Of a DNA stretch of 8,967 nt, positions 1 to 6,400 are shown piece by piece. Origin of the DNA: an uncultured Faecalibacterium sp. (GTDB lineage Bacteria > Bacillota > Clostridia > Oscillospirales > Ruminococcaceae); the NCBI GenBank assembly GCA_937915335.1, contig CALDLZ010000491.1, positions 1 to 8,967 on the forward strand, read 5' to 3'. Numbering within the stretch: position 1 is the first letter of the stretch; the number at the start of each line of letters is the position of its first letter. Position numbers and translations under genes: made by a program. The notes beneath the pieces are model-generated. The model ran no database searches. It saw only the letters and a program-made list of their open reading frames with translations, and had not been told where the DNA came from.

Positions 1-237
1 GTCGCCCTTGAGCTTTGCCAGCTCGGCTTCGTACTCCTCGGGCTTTTTCTTGCCATCAAAGGCGGCAAGGCCGTCCTGGGCGGTTTTGAGCTGTGCCTGG
101 GCATTGGTCAGCTGGGTCTTGTACTGCTCGGCGGCAGTCTTTTCCCGGTTGACATCATTGCCGTTCTCGGCCATGAGCCAGTTCAGCTGTTCCTCGGTGA
201 TGCCGGGGATCTTGTTCTTCACGTCTTCACGCTTCAT
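1..237 (-). CDS. Phage capsid scaffold protein, GP20-like (partial, N-terminal part)
   Basis: The first 79 codons of a gene whose 3' end lies beyond base 1. The protein begins MKREDVKNKIPGITEEQLNW and continues as a charged, Gln/Ala/Lys/Glu-rich stretch that should form a coiled coil (about residues 30-79). This start and composition match phage minor structural/scaffold proteins of the GP20 type, which template procapsid assembly and normally precede the major capsid gene. The ATG at 237 is preceded by AAAGGAG with a 10-base spacer, which supports this start. Its place downstream of terminase, portal and minor capsid genes fits the usual head-gene order. The family call is from recognised sequence character, not a search. 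Because the C-terminus is missing, a fused protease or other domain cannot be excluded. Confidence 0.8.
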   Translation of the reverse strand, partial: MKREDVKNKIPGITEEQLNWLMAENGNDVNREKTAAEQYKTQLTNAQAQLKTAQDGLAAFDGKKKPEEYEAELAKLKGD

Positions 238-334
238 GGTGGAAAAACTCCTTTCAGTTTGTGCAACCACGGTTTGGTGACACGGTTCTCCGTCCGTGCT
301 CGGTTGTGGGCAGGGTTCGCACTGCCCTCTGCGA

Positions 335-409
335 TGGCACCGTATGCAGGAATCGAACCTGCGGCATCCGGTTTTGGAGACCGGCGCTCTGCCACTGAGC
401 GAATACGGC
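335..409 (-). tRNA. tRNA-Trp (anticodon CCA)
   Basis: A complete 75-nt cloverleaf on the minus strand. The acceptor stem GCCGTAT/ATACGGT has 7 pairs including one G-U. The D arm is GCTC/GAGC with loop AGTGGCA. The anticodon stem CCGGT/ACCGG carries loop CTCCAAA, so the anticodon is CCA and reads UGG. The T arm is GCAGG/CCTGC with loop TTCGATT. The discriminator is G and the 3' CCA is encoded (335-337). All canonical bases are in place, so it looks functional. It lies between the lipoprotein gene and the scaffold gene, 3 nt after the T-run of a terminator. A small hairpin (GGGCAG/CTGCCC, 308-327) follows the 3' end and could affect processing. Confidence 0.96.
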
Positions 410-412
410 ATG

Positions 413-446
413 AAAAAAGCGCCCCTGCCCGGGTGGGCAAAGACGC
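413..446 (-). terminator. Rho-independent terminator after the lipoprotein gene
   Basis: On the minus strand a 12-pair stem (446-435 with 430-419, including four G-U pairs) closes an ACCC tetraloop and is followed directly by TTTTTT (418-413). It lies 17 nt after the lipoprotein stop codon and ends 3 nt before the 5' end of the tRNA-Trp. This is a textbook intrinsic terminator shape, but its efficiency is unknown because genes in the same direction follow immediately. Confidence 0.85.
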
Positions 447-462
447 TTGCGATATTTACTTT

Positions 463-843
463 TTACGGCTTAACTTCCACGCTGGGCAGGATGCTGGTGT
501 GGAAGTAGAGCTTGTAATGGTACGGGTCTGTGTGGGTACCGGTGATGTCCTCGACCACATACATGGTGTACTCATTTAGATAGATATAGTTCATCTTGTA
601 CTGGCTGGGGCCGGTCCTTACCGTGCAAACAAGCTCGTTGTTCGAGTTGTTGGAGATGGACATGTAGCCCTCAGCTTCCATGATGATCTTATCAGTGCGG
701 GCGTTGTAGACGGTGATCTTGCGCTCACTCTCGAAGTAGTCCGCCTGTTTGGACATGTTATAGTTGGCCTTATCTGCTTCGCTGGAACAGCCGCACAGCA
801 GGATGGATGCGGCCAGAACAAGGGCAAGAAAAATCTTTTTCAT
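463..843 (-). CDS. Small phage lipoprotein, beta-sandwich type
   Basis: A 126-residue predicted lipoprotein. It has a short basic N-terminus (MKK), a hydrophobic segment at residues 4-16 and a lipobox LCGC with the lipidated cysteine at 19, so it should be anchored to the outer face of the host membrane. The mature part contains ITVYNARTDKII and IYLNEYTMYVVEDITGTH, which I recognise from a family of short phage 'beta-sandwich lipoproteins' of uncertain role. Some phage lipoproteins act in superinfection exclusion; that is only a suggestion here. The ATG at 843 has AAAGGA 7 nt upstream. An in-frame ATG at 870 would place the ribosome binding site inside the gene and is rejected. A hairpin terminator lies on each side of the gene. 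Base composition is lower in GC than the neighbouring head genes (57 of 120 bases at 541-660), as for transferred cargo. Confidence 0.8.
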   Translation of the reverse strand: MKKIFLALVLAASILLCGCSSEADKANYNMSKQADYFESERKITVYNARTDKIIMEAEGYMSISNNSNNELVCTVRTGPSQYKMNYIYLNEYTMYVVEDITGTHTDPYHYKLYFHTSILPSVEVKP

Positions 844-868
844 GGTTCGTTCCTTTCTGATTTCGGGC

Positions 869-900
869 AAAAGAAAACCACCGTCCGGGTGGATGGTGGT
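869..900 (-). terminator. Terminator-like hairpin after the small acidic gene
   Basis: The minus strand reads a 10-base stem ACCACCATCC paired with GGACGGTGGT (one A-C mismatch) around an ACCC loop, then TTTTCTTTT (877-869). It touches the stop codon of the 71-aa gene (900-902) and precedes the lipoprotein ribosome binding site by about a dozen bases. The loop sequence is the same as in the terminator at 413-446. It is likely an intrinsic terminator or attenuator. No promoter for the lipoprotein gene is obvious between the two. Confidence 0.7.
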
Positions 901-1115
901 CAGTCGATATCGGGCGGCAGCCGGTCAAGTCCTTTCAAGACTCTGTAACAGCTGCGTGCAGCCATCTGCTGAAGAACTTTTTTATCCCAGCCGTCATAGA
1001 GAGAATCGCAGATTTCGTCATAACTAGGGTCGATTGGTGTTTCCAGAAGAATCTGCTGCATCTCCTGGATCTCTTCCTCTGTGTAGAATGGACTACTCAT
1101 AGAACTTGATGCCAT
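900..1115 (-). CDS. Small acidic protein, possible immunity protein for the adjacent capsid-fused effector
   Basis: A 71-residue protein that I do not recognise. It is clearly acidic (about 15 Asp/Glu against 6 Lys/Arg), probably mostly helical, and has no signal peptide or membrane segment. The ATG at 1115 overlaps the end of the capsid gene by 23 nt and has AAAGGAG 10 nt upstream, the same spacing as the scaffold gene. A second in-frame ATG at 1100 (MSSPFYTEEE) has no ribosome binding site. It is translationally coupled to a capsid protein with an extra C-terminal domain and is followed by a terminator. That arrangement and the acidity are typical of immunity partners in polymorphic toxin loci, so an antidote role is my leading inference. 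An unrelated small phage accessory gene is the alternative. The base composition, like that of the effector-coding end of the capsid gene, is lower in GC than the head genes. Confidence 0.65.
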   Translation of the reverse strand: MASSSMSSPFYTEEEIQEMQQILLETPIDPSYDEICDSLYDGWDKKVLQQMAARSCYRVLKGLDRLPPDID

Positions 1116-2841
1116 AATTCTGCAACTCCTTTATGCTCTCTGAAATCAAGCCCTCGGCCTCCGTCAGCACTTGCTCGTTAGACAAATCCGATTTGAGCAG
1201 TTTGCGAATTTGAATGTTCAATTTGTCTGTGATGCCTTGAGCCTGTGCGGCGTTATAAGAATCTGTCTTTTCGATAGCATACACATGACCGTTGTGTCCA
1301 ATGGCGGTCAACAATTTCAAATTAGAATTGTTGGCAAAATTGCTCAAGTCACCATTGGAGAAATTACCGCAGGCCGGATGGGTATGAATCGCCACATAGG
1401 GAACGCTCTGGTCCGGCAGCCGAACGGAATGCCCGCCAGAAGTTCCTACAATATCCTGGGTCAGCGGCTTCATGCGAAGGTCGAACACACGTCCGACCTC
1501 TACCCCGGAGGGCTGTTTGGCTGCCGTCATCAACAGGCGTTTGTGGGCGTTCTGGAGTTGACGCTGGCCGGAACTGTCCAATGTTTCACAGGCAAACGAT
1601 TTGACACTGCTGATCGACTTCATTGTAACAGGTTGCGGCTCCATGTGCAAGGTCTCGTTCAAAGTTGCGGCCTTCTTCGCCTCCCACGTTGCCCGGCTGC
1701 TCTGGCTCCTGCCAAATCCTGCAACGCTGGTGCGGGCACTGTCAGCCCTGCCGCCGGTGGCGCTGATAAAATCAGTCAGTTCCTGCCGGGCCTGCCGGAG
1801 CTTCACAGCACTGGCGGTGGTGTCAGTTCCGGCGGCATCCTCGGCCAGATACCGGCGTTTGTACTTGCGCACGGTGCGCTCTTTGGCCCGCTGCATCTGG
1901 GATATCTCGTACTGGGTGTACTTGCCGCCGTTGTATTCGACGTTCCGGGCGTTGAGGGCTTCCAAGCTCTCCTGTGTCCAGGCGGGTGCCGGGCCCAATT
2001 CCGGGAAGATGGAAAAGAACGTGTGGCGGCAGTTCCAGCCGCACAGCCCTGCGCCGGTGCCGTAGCCGGTGGATGCCTCGAAGTCTGGGTAATGTTTCCC
2101 CAGATAGTCCACAGCACCGCCCCGGTGGAACTGCCTGCCCTGCCACTCGGCGTGGGAAGGTCGTGCCCCGCCGTGGGCCGTGGTCTCGAAGAACTCCACG
2201 CCCATTTCGTCAGCCCTGGCAATTTGCAGCTTGGCACCGGTCTGGTTCACGCCGGTAAGCACCGCACGGCGGCAGGCAACCTCCAGCGTGTCGGTGTGGC
2301 CGGTGGGGTAGGTGACATATTTCATGGTGTCGGCAAGACTGTCTACAGCGCTCTTGACGGCTGATTTATAGTCAAACGCGCCGCTGCTCACCTTGAGGTG
2401 GGCCCGGTCAAGGGCGGCTTCAAATTGGCCGCTGACGGTATTGGCCGTGGTGGCGGTCAGGTTCGAGAACGTGCCCGCCGTCTGCTGATAGCCTGCATTG
2501 AGCAGGGCCTGCAAGGTCTCATTCTCGGCAAAGGGCGTGGGTTCCTTGCCGTAGTGGTAGTAAATTTCATCCTCGGCTTCCATGGCCCGGGTTGCCGCTT
2601 CCTGCATGAGCCGCCGGATCTCGGTTTCGCTCTTGCCGGTGTAGCGGGCCAGCTTCTTCACCACGTCCTGCCGGACGGCCTCCACCTGTTGGTAGCGCCA
2701 CAGCTGCCAGTTGGCCGTGGGGGTCAGCGCTTCCATTTTGGAAATGCGCCGGGCCACGTCCCGCAGGGTATCATCCTCGAACTGCTGCCAGAGCAGCACC
2801 AGCCGGTCAGGGGCGTGGTCCAGATAGTCCGGGGCCAGCAT
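1093..2841 (-). CDS. Phage minor capsid protein 2 with an extra C-terminal JAMM/JAB-like domain
   Basis: A 582-residue protein. Residues 1 to about 400 are a phage minor capsid protein of the min_cap2 type, a MuF-like head protein associated with the portal. The conserved core at about 224-287 contains ARPSHAEWQGRQF, GYGTGAGLCGWNCRHTFF and FPELGPAPAW. The remaining 180 residues are not part of that domain. They contain VAIHTHPACGNFSNGD (residues 483-498) with an upstream Glu448 (SGVEVGRVFD). This resembles the JAMM metalloprotease signature E-Xn-HxH-X6/7-S-XX-D (H486, H488, S495, D498), although the spacer to Ser is six rather than the usual seven. The coding region for this tail is about 45% GC (107 of 240 bases at 1141-1380), against about 65% in the capsid part (78 of 120 at 2221-2280 and 2581-2640). 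The start overlaps the portal stop (ATGA). The tail is likely a capsid-delivered effector; a head-maturation protease is the alternative. Confidence 0.82.
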   Translation of the reverse strand: MLAPDYLDHAPDRLVLLWQQFEDDTLRDVARRISKMEALTPTANWQLWRYQQVEAVRQDVVKKLARYTGKSETEIRRLMQEAATRAMEAEDEIYYHYGKEPTPFAENETLQALLNAGYQQTAGTFSNLTATTANTVSGQFEAALDRAHLKVSSGAFDYKSAVKSAVDSLADTMKYVTYPTGHTDTLEVACRRAVLTGVNQTGAKLQIARADEMGVEFFETTAHGGARPSHAEWQGRQFHRGGAVDYLGKHYPDFEASTGYGTGAGLCGWNCRHTFFSIFPELGPAPAWTQESLEALNARNVEYNGGKYTQYEISQMQRAKERTVRKYKRRYLAEDAAGTDTTASAVKLRQARQELTDFISATGGRADSARTSVAGFGRSQSSRATWEAKKAATLNETLHMEPQPVTMKSISSVKSFACETLDSSGQRQLQNAHKRLLMTAAKQPSGVEVGRVFDLRMKPLTQDIVGTSGGHSVRLPDQSVPYVAIHTHPACGNFSNGDLSNFANNSNLKLLTAIGHNGHVYAIEKTDSYNAAQAQGITDKLNIQIRKLLKSDLSNEQVLTEAEGLISESIKELQNYGIKFYE

Positions 2842-3164
2842 CAGGCACCCCCGCCGAAGCTCAGTTCAGGCTGTTTGTTTTCGTCAGACGCTTCCTGTGC
2901 CAGCTTGCGGGCATCCTCTTCGCTGACCCCGTACCGGGCAGACAGATACTTGTACCGGGGCAGCAGCCCGCTCAGGGCATCGTCCCGCATCTGTGCCATC
3001 CGGGTTTCGGCATCGGTGATATAGCTGTCATCCCAGTCCACCGAGATGGGCGTTTCGGGGTCCACCGCAGCCCCCTGCAGGTTCTTTGCAGCCCACAGGA
3101 TGGCCCGGACGATACCCACCAGAGCGCCCTCAATGGGAATCTGGTTCTTGTTGGCGCTGGCCAT
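2841..3164 (-). CDS. Portal protein, C-terminal fragment (out of frame with the N-terminal part)
   Basis: The reading frame encodes NKNQIPIEGALVGIVRAIL followed by SVDWDDSYITDAETRMAQMR and DALSGLLPRYKYLSARYGVS, ending in PELSFGGGA. This is the normal C-terminal stem/wing part of the portal protein whose first 380 or so residues are encoded in another frame at 3130-4311. The apparent ATG at 3164 has no ribosome binding site and lies inside the upstream frame, so this is unlikely to be an independent gene. The last bases overlap the minor capsid gene start (ATGA at 2840-2843). It would be translated only by a +1 ribosomal frameshift or by chance re-initiation, or it is the separated end of a pseudogene. 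Confidence 0.75.
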   Translation of the reverse strand: MASANKNQIPIEGALVGIVRAILWAAKNLQGAAVDPETPISVDWDDSYITDAETRMAQMRDDALSGLLPRYKYLSARYGVSEEDARKLAQEASDENKQPELSFGGGA

Positions 3165-4311
3165 TGTATTCGGTGGCCGTGGTGACGTTGCCCAGCTCGA
3201 AATTGTATCGGTGACAGCCCAGGCCGCACTTGAAACTGAACAGATTCAGCATATCCTGCACGGCCTTGTGGTTCTGTTCCACCCGCAGGTCGGGGTTGTA
3301 TTCGTGGTACTCGCTGGCCTGATCCAGACCGCCCTCTTTTTCGGGCAGGGTAACGAACTGGCTCTGCACATCGTCGTCGGGCGGGATGGAGTGCTGCACG
3401 CCGTCCTTGTCTACGACTTTGCGGCAGATATCGGCAGAATAGAAAATCTTCTTGTGACCCAGCCGGATATCTTCCCGGTAGTTGTCAAAGGCCAGGTCAA
3501 TGCCCTGCGCCTCAGCCAGCGCCTCGGCAAAGACGCTCATGCCCAGCCCCGTGCCGCCGTCAAGGTTCTTGACTGCCGCCGGGCTGAATAGGGTAAACCA
3601 GGGCGGGGAGCCCTCCACGGTAATGCTCTCAGCAGTGCCCGGCGGGGCGTTCAGCTTGGTAAAATCGGGCACTCCCGAGACGGAATCCGTCACCCGGAAC
3701 CACTCGTTGCGGATGGTGCGCTTTACCTCATTGCCGGTGTGGGTCTGCAAATAGACAGCGGGTTTGCCGTCCATCATGCACTCGGAGACAAAGGCCGCTT
3801 CGGTGACGATGCCTCGTTCCACCCGCAAAGGCAGAATGCAGGAAGCTGGGTCATAGTCCAGCTTCAGGCGGGTGTCCGGGCCGGGAACCGCCTGCCCGTT
3901 TGTAACGGTCAGGTTCTCGGCGCTCAGAATAAAGGCACCGGTGCCGGACCAGTAGGCCTGTTCCACCAGTGCGTTGGCGTTGCGCCAGAAATGCAGATCC
4001 CGCAGCAGGCCGCCCACCTGCTGCTCGTCGTCACCCAACAGGTAGGCGGCGGTGGCAGCGTCCTTGATCTGGAAGGTGGTGCGGTCATTTAACAGCAGGT
4101 TCGCCCAGTCCTCGCAGACCCGCTTGGGCATCCGCAGGGAAGCGATAGGGCGCTTCTTGGTGCCCTCTGCATACTCTGCTGCCCGGGTATGGACACCGGG
4201 CACATTACCCTGCCACCACTGCCGCCAGGTCTCGATATGGCCGTAATAGGCGGCATCAGTGGCCCACCCTCGCGTCTTGTTCAGATAGCCCAGAAATGCT
4301 TCAATGTTCAT
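3130..4311 (-). CDS. Phage portal protein, N-terminal part, frame broken near codon 383
   Basis: Portal proteins form the dodecameric ring at the capsid vertex through which terminase pumps DNA and to which the tail connector attaches. This 393-codon frame has the character of SPP1 gp6-like portals: an N-terminal wing, RMPKRVCEDWANLL (about 60-73), a central beta-rich clip region, and near the end FSFKCGLG and NVTTATEYNGQRQ. Such portals then continue through a C-terminal segment of about 100 residues. Here the frame instead runs into QEPDSH and a stop at 3130, while the missing segment lies in the +1 frame at 2841-3164. The frames overlap by 35 nt. The ATG at 4311 overlaps the terL stop as ATGA, with AGAGG about 11 nt upstream. 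The full product would be close to the usual length of nearly 500 residues. A mutation, an assembly error or programmed +1 frameshifting could explain it. Confidence 0.85.
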   Translation of the reverse strand: MNIEAFLGYLNKTRGWATDAAYYGHIETWRQWWQGNVPGVHTRAAEYAEGTKKRPIASLRMPKRVCEDWANLLLNDRTTFQIKDAATAAYLLGDDEQQVGGLLRDLHFWRNANALVEQAYWSGTGAFILSAENLTVTNGQAVPGPDTRLKLDYDPASCILPLRVERGIVTEAAFVSECMMDGKPAVYLQTHTGNEVKRTIRNEWFRVTDSVSGVPDFTKLNAPPGTAESITVEGSPPWFTLFSPAAVKNLDGGTGLGMSVFAEALAEAQGIDLAFDNYREDIRLGHKKIFYSADICRKVVDKDGVQHSIPPDDDVQSQFVTLPEKEGGLDQASEYHEYNPDLRVEQNHKAVQDMLNLFSFKCGLGCHRYNFELGNVTTATEYNGQRQQEPDSH

Positions 4312-5564
4312 GTGTTGGTCAACCTCTTGAAATCGCGCTCGATGGTGTACTCGTAAGCGTCCAATGTATCGATGTCGGTGCTGCCATCATCCAGCCGCTC
4401 GTCCACGCCGGGGTGCTTCTGGCTCCACAGAGCCGTGGCAAGGGCATCCCGAAGAGTGGCGGCTTCCGGCAGCAGCCAGAACCGCCCGCCGCCCATCAGG
4501 ATGCAGGTCAGGCGGATGCGGTCATTGATCCGGATCTTGGCGCTGTTCTCCACCCGGTCGGCCAGCCAGGAAAGCTTACAGCGCCGGAGCCGGGCCCGGA
4601 TGTGATTGATGAGGGTCTGTTCCGCACTGTCGCAGAAGATGTATTGGATCTCGCCCCATCGGGCAAAGACAGCCACGCAGAACTCAATGAGCTTGTCGGC
4701 CAGAAAGTCGGCATCCTGCGCCACCGGGTCGATGCGCTGGGAAGCCAGCCCCACCACGCCGGAATAGCCCGGCAGAATGGCCGTGGCCACAAAGGCGTGT
4801 TTGGAGCCGTTGCCGCCAAAGTCCACCCCGACCCGCACCCGCCACGGGTGCAGCGGCTTGTCAGCAGGCCAAAAGAACCGCCCGTCCCCGGCAGAAAGGC
4901 TGTCGGCCAGCAGGCGGTAGATCACGCCGTTGGCGGCCATCCACTGCCCGAGGATGAAGCGGTTGTAGTAGACCGTGCCGGTGTATTCTTTCTTCAGGTC
5001 GGCCACGAACTGGGCCGGAAGCGTCGGGTTGTCGTCGATGGTGTAGGCCTGACAGTAGACATCCGCGTCACTGTCCAGGAATTTCTTGAACCAGTGGGTG
5101 GGGCTTTCCGGGTTGCAGGTGCCGTCAAAGTGGGAATGCGGACAAGACAGGCGGCTTTTCAGCATCTGGAACACGCCCTCATCCCATGTGGTGATCTCAT
5201 CGCCGTAGACGTACTCAAAGGCAGCGCCCTGAATACGGGCAATGTGTTTCTTGTTGTCGGCACCGAGGACGTAGACCTTTTTGCCGAACAGCTGCACCAC
5301 GTTGCCGGAAGCCGAGGTGCAGATGATGCCCACAAGGTCGGGGCCCCAGAGCTCCCGCATGAGGGAAAGTACATTACGTTCCAGTGTGCCCAGCGTGTTG
5401 CCCATCAGGACCAGCAGACCCTCGCCCCGGGCAGCGCAGACACGCTTCGGGATGACCACGGCGCAGTCCACAAAGGTCTTGCCGCTTCGGGTGGCCCCGG
5501 TCTTGACGTTCCAGCGGTGATTGCAGTTGCGTAAATATTCCTGCTGAAACTCAGTCAATGGCAC
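4308..5564 (-). CDS. terL: Terminase large subunit (packaging ATPase and nuclease)
   Basis: A 418-residue DNA-packaging motor with an N-terminal ATPase and a C-terminal RNase H-fold nuclease that cuts the concatemer. Visible motifs are Walker A GATRSGKT (residues 23-30) and Walker B VYGDE with D122-E123. The nuclease acidic residues are D248 in VGVDFGG, D312 in IFCDSAE and D399/D402 in DIDTLDAYEYT. The order and spacing match Terminase_3-type subunits. I place the start at GTG 5564 (protein MPLTEFQQEYL) because GGGAGG lies 8 nt upstream. The frame is open further upstream to 5717, but that stretch runs through terS and lacks terminase character. The gene overlaps the end of terS by 14 nt and the portal start by 4 nt, so the three are translationally coupled. 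All catalytic residues appear intact. Confidence 0.95.
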   Translation of the reverse strand: MPLTEFQQEYLRNCNHRWNVKTGATRSGKTFVDCAVVIPKRVCAARGEGLLVLMGNTLGTLERNVLSLMRELWGPDLVGIICTSASGNVVQLFGKKVYVLGADNKKHIARIQGAAFEYVYGDEITTWDEGVFQMLKSRLSCPHSHFDGTCNPESPTHWFKKFLDSDADVYCQAYTIDDNPTLPAQFVADLKKEYTGTVYYNRFILGQWMAANGVIYRLLADSLSAGDGRFFWPADKPLHPWRVRVGVDFGGNGSKHAFVATAILPGYSGVVGLASQRIDPVAQDADFLADKLIEFCVAVFARWGEIQYIFCDSAEQTLINHIRARLRRCKLSWLADRVENSAKIRINDRIRLTCILMGGGRFWLLPEAATLRDALATALWSQKHPGVDERLDDGSTDIDTLDAYEYTIERDFKRLTNT

Positions 5565-6045
5565 TGTCCACACCTCCCAGCAGCTTGCGGGCCTCGGCCA
5601 GTTGGTCGGAGGTATCGCCGGACACGCCATTGAACATCCCGAGATGCCGCCCCAGTAGGTCAAGGGCCTTAAGTTTGTCGGCCAGCTTGACTTCCTGCTC
5701 CAGACCGTCCTCACCAAAAATCTTCACCTTTACCGACTGCACAGCAGCAAGGTCATCCCTGTCAGCATCGCTTTTCAGGGAAGCCGTTTTTGCGTCGATG
5801 AGGTCACCCGCATTCACAAAGGCCACCTTGGCAAGCTCTCGCACCACCCGGTCAGCAGACACGCCGGTGCGGCGGCTCTGCTCGGCCTGCAGCTGGGCAA
5901 TGCGCTTTTGGATACTAACATTTACTAACAACCTGCCCGCTTGCTCATTTGCAGTCTTGGGGCTGTATCCGGCACGGATGGCCGCCTGGGTCGCGTTTAG
6001 GTCGATCATATATTCTTCGCAGAACCGCTCCTGCTTGTCAGTCAT
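5551..6045 (-). CDS. terS: Terminase small subunit
   Basis: A 164-residue protein of the Terminase_2 type, which binds phage DNA at cos or pac and recruits the large subunit. The N-terminus MTDKQERFCEEYMIDLNATQ leads into AAIRAGYSPKTANEQAGRLL, the helix-turn-helix hallmark of this family (residues 1-40). A coiled region about 50-65 (IAQLQAEQSRRTG) follows, and the C-terminus LAEARKLLGGVDSAID is the likely contact for the large subunit. The start is ATG 6045, with AGAGGTGG upstream. The frame remains open to 6255, but that part reads through terminator hairpins and gives a Pro/Arg/Cys-rich sequence without family character. It is the first gene after the structured leader region and begins the head operon. 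Confidence 0.93.
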   Translation of the reverse strand: MTDKQERFCEEYMIDLNATQAAIRAGYSPKTANEQAGRLLVNVSIQKRIAQLQAEQSRRTGVSADRVVRELAKVAFVNAGDLIDAKTASLKSDADRDDLAAVQSVKVKIFGEDGLEQEVKLADKLKALDLLGRHLGMFNGVSGDTSDQLAEARKLLGGVDSAID

Positions 6046-6074
6046 CCTCACCACCTCTCTCGTCGTCAGGGTAC

Positions 6075-6098
6075 AAAAAAGCCGCCCATACGGACGGC
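6075..6098 (-). terminator. Rho-independent terminator before terS
   Basis: The minus strand has GCCGTCC, loop GTAT, GGGCGGC (7 pairs including one U-G, 6098-6081), followed directly by TTTTTT (6080-6075). It lies 30 nt upstream of the terS start codon in the same orientation, so it must be read through or released for the head genes to be expressed from any upstream promoter. Confidence 0.85.
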
Positions 6099-6109
6099 AG
6101 AAAACAGCA

Positions 6110-6138
6110 TAAAAATCCCTGCACGTTTCCATGCAGGG
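6110..6138 (-). terminator. Second tandem terminator before terS
   Basis: The minus strand has a perfect 7-pair stem CCCTGCA/TGCAGGG (6138-6132 with 6123-6117) around an 8-base loop TGGAAACG, followed by ATTTTTA (6116-6110). It sits 12 nt before the terminator at 6075-6098. The T-run is short, so by itself it may be weak; the pair together resembles tandem termination at the end of an RNA gene. Confidence 0.7.
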
Positions 6139-6320
6139 TAATTGACGCACATCCGGCGGGAAAATACCTGAAACCCGCCTGCGGATTCCGGCGCCTCCGG
6201 CATATGTGGAGGAGGTCAAAGGGCGGGCAAGGAGATCCCGCCGCCCGCCACACAAGCTTCCGGTGGGGAGTATGCAGCCCCATGCGTCAGGCTGTACCGC
6301 CTACGGGGTCGGCGGCGAAT

Positions 6321-6391
6321 TGGAACCGCCCTTGGAATCGAACCTTCCGTGTCTACTCACACGAACGCGCACCACATTGCGCTCAGGCGGC
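6321..6391 (-). ncRNA. tRNA-like cloverleaf (degenerate or mimic) ending in CCA
   Basis: A 71-nt tRNA-shaped element. The acceptor is GCCGCCT with GGGCGGT (7 pairs including two G-U), followed by T and CCA. The D-like arm is GCGC/GCGC with an 8-base loop AATGTGGT. An anticodon-position hairpin CGTGT/ACACG has a 6-base loop GAGTAG, one base too short for a standard loop. The segment GGTTCGATTCC is the exact tRNA T-loop consensus, but its expected stem does not form (AAGG faces CCAA); a shifted 4-pair stem GGAA/TTCC is possible instead. No amino acid identity can be assigned. It is either a decayed phage tRNA or a tRNA mimic within a larger RNA. Confidence 0.5.
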
Positions 6392-6400
6392 ATAATAGAA

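Noticed and set aside
1171..2364. 397-aa open frame on the plus strand
   Set aside because: It is antisense to the minor capsid gene, has no ribosome binding site or recognisable domain, and is explained by GC-rich codon bias of the real gene.
3130..3164. Programmed -1 ribosomal frameshift in the portal gene
   Set aside because: The downstream segment is in the +1 frame and no heptameric slippery site is visible; a +1 event or mutation is required instead.
4296..5534. 412-aa open frame on the plus strand
   Set aside because: It mirrors the large terminase gene, which has intact Walker and nuclease motifs; the plus-strand product has no family character.
5565..5717. N-terminal extension of the large terminase frame
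   Set aside because: It lies wholly within terS and has no terminase similarity; GTG 5564 has GGGAGG at 8 nt.
6046..6255. N-terminal extension of the small terminase frame
   Set aside because: The extension reads through two terminator hairpins and is Pro/Arg/Cys-rich; the internal ATG at 6045 has a good ribosome binding site and the family's normal N-terminus.
6321..6391. Functional tRNA with a Leu (GAG) or suppressor-like (TAG within the loop) anticodon
   Set aside because: The anticodon loop is six bases and the T stem does not pair, so no anticodon can be assigned with confidence.
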